DNA of 64,000 nucleotides from contig CAZVRW010000008.1 of assembly GCA_964630265.1 (NCBI GenBank), forward strand, positions 11,472-75,471, in the 5' to 3' direction. This DNA is from CAZBWP01 sp964630265. Lineage in GTDB: Bacteria; Pseudomonadota; Alphaproteobacteria; Rhodospirillales; Defluviicoccaceae. Under the pieces are notes generated by a model that had not been told where the DNA came from, did no database searches, and saw only the letters and a program-made list of their open reading frames with translations. Made by a program: the position numbers and the translations under genes. This document shows positions 62,459 to 64,000 of this stretch, in pieces. The first letter of the stretch is position 1, and the number at the start of each line of letters is the position of its first letter.

Positions 62459-63760
62459 ATGCTTCCGACGACCCGACGCGCCAACACCCCGGCAGGGTCG
62501 CCAGCGTGGCGCGCCGCGTGCCTCCTGGTCCTCGCCACCGCCGGGCTGGCGGTCGCCGGATCGGCGCAGGCGCAGGCGCCGGATCGCGACGCGATGATCC
62601 AGGAACTGGTGCGCCAGATCCAGCTGCGCGATGCGGTCATTCAGGATCTGCAGCGCCGCGTCGGCTCGCTGGAGCAGCGCGTCGGCGCCCCGCCGCCGGC
62701 CGCCGTCTCGGTGCCCGTCCGCCCGGAAGAACCAGCCCCCGCCGCCGTGCGCGTACAGGCGCCGCCGCCGCAACCGCCCGCCCCTCAGCCCCAGACCACC
62801 GCCGAGGCGGCACCGCCCGCCGACCGTCCCGCCGCGCCGGGGACGGTGGAAGTGGACGAGGAAGCGGCCGAGCGCGCCCTGGATCGGACGCTCACCGACG
62901 TCGGCGCCCTGCTCCTCCCCGCCGGCCGCATGGAAATCGCGCCCTCGATCAGCTATACGCGCCGCGAGACCCAGAGCACCGCCAACACCTTCGTCACCGT
63001 TGGCGGCGACCTCGTCGCCGTTGCCCAAGACGTGCGGGTGGATCGCGACGAGGTGCGGCCGACGGTCGACCTGCGCATTGGCCTGCCCTGGGACACGCAG
63101 TTCGAGGTCGGCATCCCGGGGGCGTTCGTCAATCAAAAGGCCGTGGCCGGCGCCCAGGACCCGTTACTGGTGCGGACCAGCGAGTCCAACAGCGGCATCG
63201 GCTTCGGCGACGTCACCGTCGGGCTCGCGAAGACCCTGCTGCGCGAGGACGGTTGGATCCCCGATGCCGTGCTGCGCGTCACCTACGACACGGCGACCGG
63301 CCAGCAAATTCAGAACGGCGTGATCATGCCGGGGACCCCGGGCCTGCACGATATCCGCGCCTCGCTGTCCTTGACCAAGCGGCAGGATCCCCTGGCGTTC
63401 GTCGCCGGCTTCTCCTATGGCCACACCTTTGCCGGCGATTTCGACTTCGGCGGACAGGTGGGCAAGCAAGAGCTCAAGCCCGGCGATCAGTACACCCTGA
63501 ATGTCGGCGCCATCCTGGCCGCGAGCCCGGAGACATCGCTCCAGTTTGCCTTCCAGCAGTCCTTCCAGAACAGCCAAAAGATCGCGGGCGTCAAGATCGA
63601 CGACTCCAACACGTCGTCCGGCATCTTGTCGGTGGGGGCATCGATGATCCTCGGGCGGGGCGTGCTGCTGTCGGCCAGCGCCGGCGTCGGCCTCGGCCGC
63701 GACGCGCCGGACTACTTCTTCGCCCTCTCGGTGCCGGTCCGCTTCAACACGCCCTTCTGA
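62459..63760 (+). CDS. Outer-membrane beta-barrel protein with N-terminal coiled coil (FapF-like)
   Basis: The 433-residue protein has a signal peptide ending GSAQAQA. A coiled coil (MIQELVRQIQLRDAVIQDLQ and on to about residue 75) precedes a Pro/Ala linker of about 50 residues. A barrel of about 270 residues with aromatic-alternating strands ends in VPVRFNTPF, where the terminal Phe is typical of BAM substrates. Length and layout match FapF, the Pseudomonas amyloid exporter; it could also be placed in the broad transporter/phenol_MetA_deg barrel group. GAGGA upstream supports this ATG; the frame is open upstream to a GTG that overlaps the peptidase stop. Confidence 0.8.
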   Translation: MLPTTRRANTPAGSPAWRAACLLVLATAGLAVAGSAQAQAPDRDAMIQELVRQIQLRDAVIQDLQRRVGSLEQRVGAPPPAAVSVPVRPEEPAPAAVRVQAPPPQPPAPQPQTTAEAAPPADRPAAPGTVEVDEEAAERALDRTLTDVGALLLPAGRMEIAPSISYTRRETQSTANTFVTVGGDLVAVAQDVRVDRDEVRPTVDLRIGLPWDTQFEVGIPGAFVNQKAVAGAQDPLLVRTSESNSGIGFGDVTVGLAKTLLREDGWIPDAVLRVTYDTATGQQIQNGVIMPGTPGLHDIRASLSLTKRQDPLAFVAGFSYGHTFAGDFDFGGQVGKQELKPGDQYTLNVGAILAASPETSLQFAFQQSFQNSQKIAGVKIDDSNTSSGILSVGASMILGRGVLLSASAGVGLGRDAPDYFFALSVPVRFNTPF

Positions 63761-63891
63761 CCCCGCGGCGGCGCCCGACGCTGCCGCTGGCCCATTCTGC
63801 GCATCTCCCCTCAGGTCCGCTTGGCCGGGCCGTCCATCGGTCCGATGGCGCTCGCGCCGCGTATCCCAGCGCGTGAAGCAGGAAGGAACCA

Positions 63892-64000
63892 ATGCGTGCA
63901 GATGGAGCCAGACACCGGATCGAGGATCGCCACCCGGTGGCCACCGCGGCAACGTCGTCGACCGTCACGGTGTACTATGATGGAGTCTGCCCCCTTTGCG
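63892..64000 (+). CDS. DCC-family thiol-disulfide oxidoreductase (DUF393), 5' part only
   Basis: The 36 visible codons end with VTVYYDGVCPLC, the DxxCPxC signature of the DCC1-like (DUF393) thiol-disulfide family. An N-terminal leader of about 24 polar residues precedes it, longer than usual. CAGGAAGGAACC precedes the ATG. The rest lies beyond the window. The family call rests on this one motif. Confidence 0.75.
   Translation, partial: MRADGARHRIEDRHPVATAATSSTVTVYYDGVCPLC

Overview
The window is GC-rich DNA from a proteobacterium. Gene order and gene types point to an alphaproteobacterium, most likely Rhodospirillales: a zapA / 6S RNA / 5-formyl-THF cyclo-ligase / YmdB block, a gap / class I aldolase / thiE block, a TRAP transporter and a hyp operon. 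A glycogen-accumulating lineage would fit the glycogen and trehalose genes, but that is inference. I see no tRNA, rRNA, CRISPR array, transposase or phage gene.

Layout. 1-2.0 kb (minus): YmdB-type phosphoesterase, 5-FTHF cyclo-ligase, 6S RNA, zapA and a small coiled-coil gene. 2.3-5.6 kb: gap, an unrecognised leader ORF open into a class I aldolase, and thiE; pgk is not between them. 6-10.2 kb: 1-Cys peroxiredoxin, an MDR oxidoreductase, a PfkB sugar kinase, an AroE-like dehydrogenase and RidA. 10.5-15.6 kb: a TRAP transporter (DctPQM) followed by a long CoA-transferase, a likely carboxylate uptake and activation unit. 15.6-17.1 kb: a PEP-CTERM-like protein and a Cys-rich secreted protein, diverging from a region packed with inverted repeats. 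17.2-20.9 kb: lytic transglycosylase, then nikR and nikK-M-L. 21-25.2 kb: two tandem alpha/beta hydrolases, glycerate kinase and a TPR protein. 25.2-30.1 kb (minus): hypA-B-F-C-D-E, where HypF is a short form. Nickel uptake and hyp genes together imply a [NiFe] hydrogenase outside the window.

30.3-37.7 kb holds glycogen genes: a branching-enzyme homologue whose catalytic residues are replaced, glycogen phosphorylase and glycogen synthase. 37.7-47.7 kb has envelope and signalling genes: a lipoprotein, a Rap1a-like protein, MepA, an enoyl-CoA hydratase, a PAS-GGDEF-EAL protein, a DegP-type protease and an OmpR-type two-component pair. 47.8-52.5 kb is treZ-treY, which makes trehalose from alpha-glucan and so links to the glycogen genes.

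53-64 kb is the most unusual part and is nearly all exported proteins. It holds an RTX protein, a PEP-CTERM-like metalloprotease sharing Gly/Pro/Phe-rich sequence with it, and an orphan exported protein. Next come three small Sec-exported proteins that each carry a double-glycine-like motif (QMDxVTAG or a variant) about 17 residues after the signal peptide, and a VPLPA-CTERM protein whose core matches one of them. They are followed by a secreted C39-type cysteine peptidase and an outer-membrane barrel protein with an N-terminal coiled coil. The last two resemble FapD and FapF of the Pseudomonas functional-amyloid system in type and size, but the candidate substrates do not look like FapB or FapC. 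I propose this as a possible undescribed processing and export system. The window ends in the start of a DCC-family thiol oxidoreductase gene.
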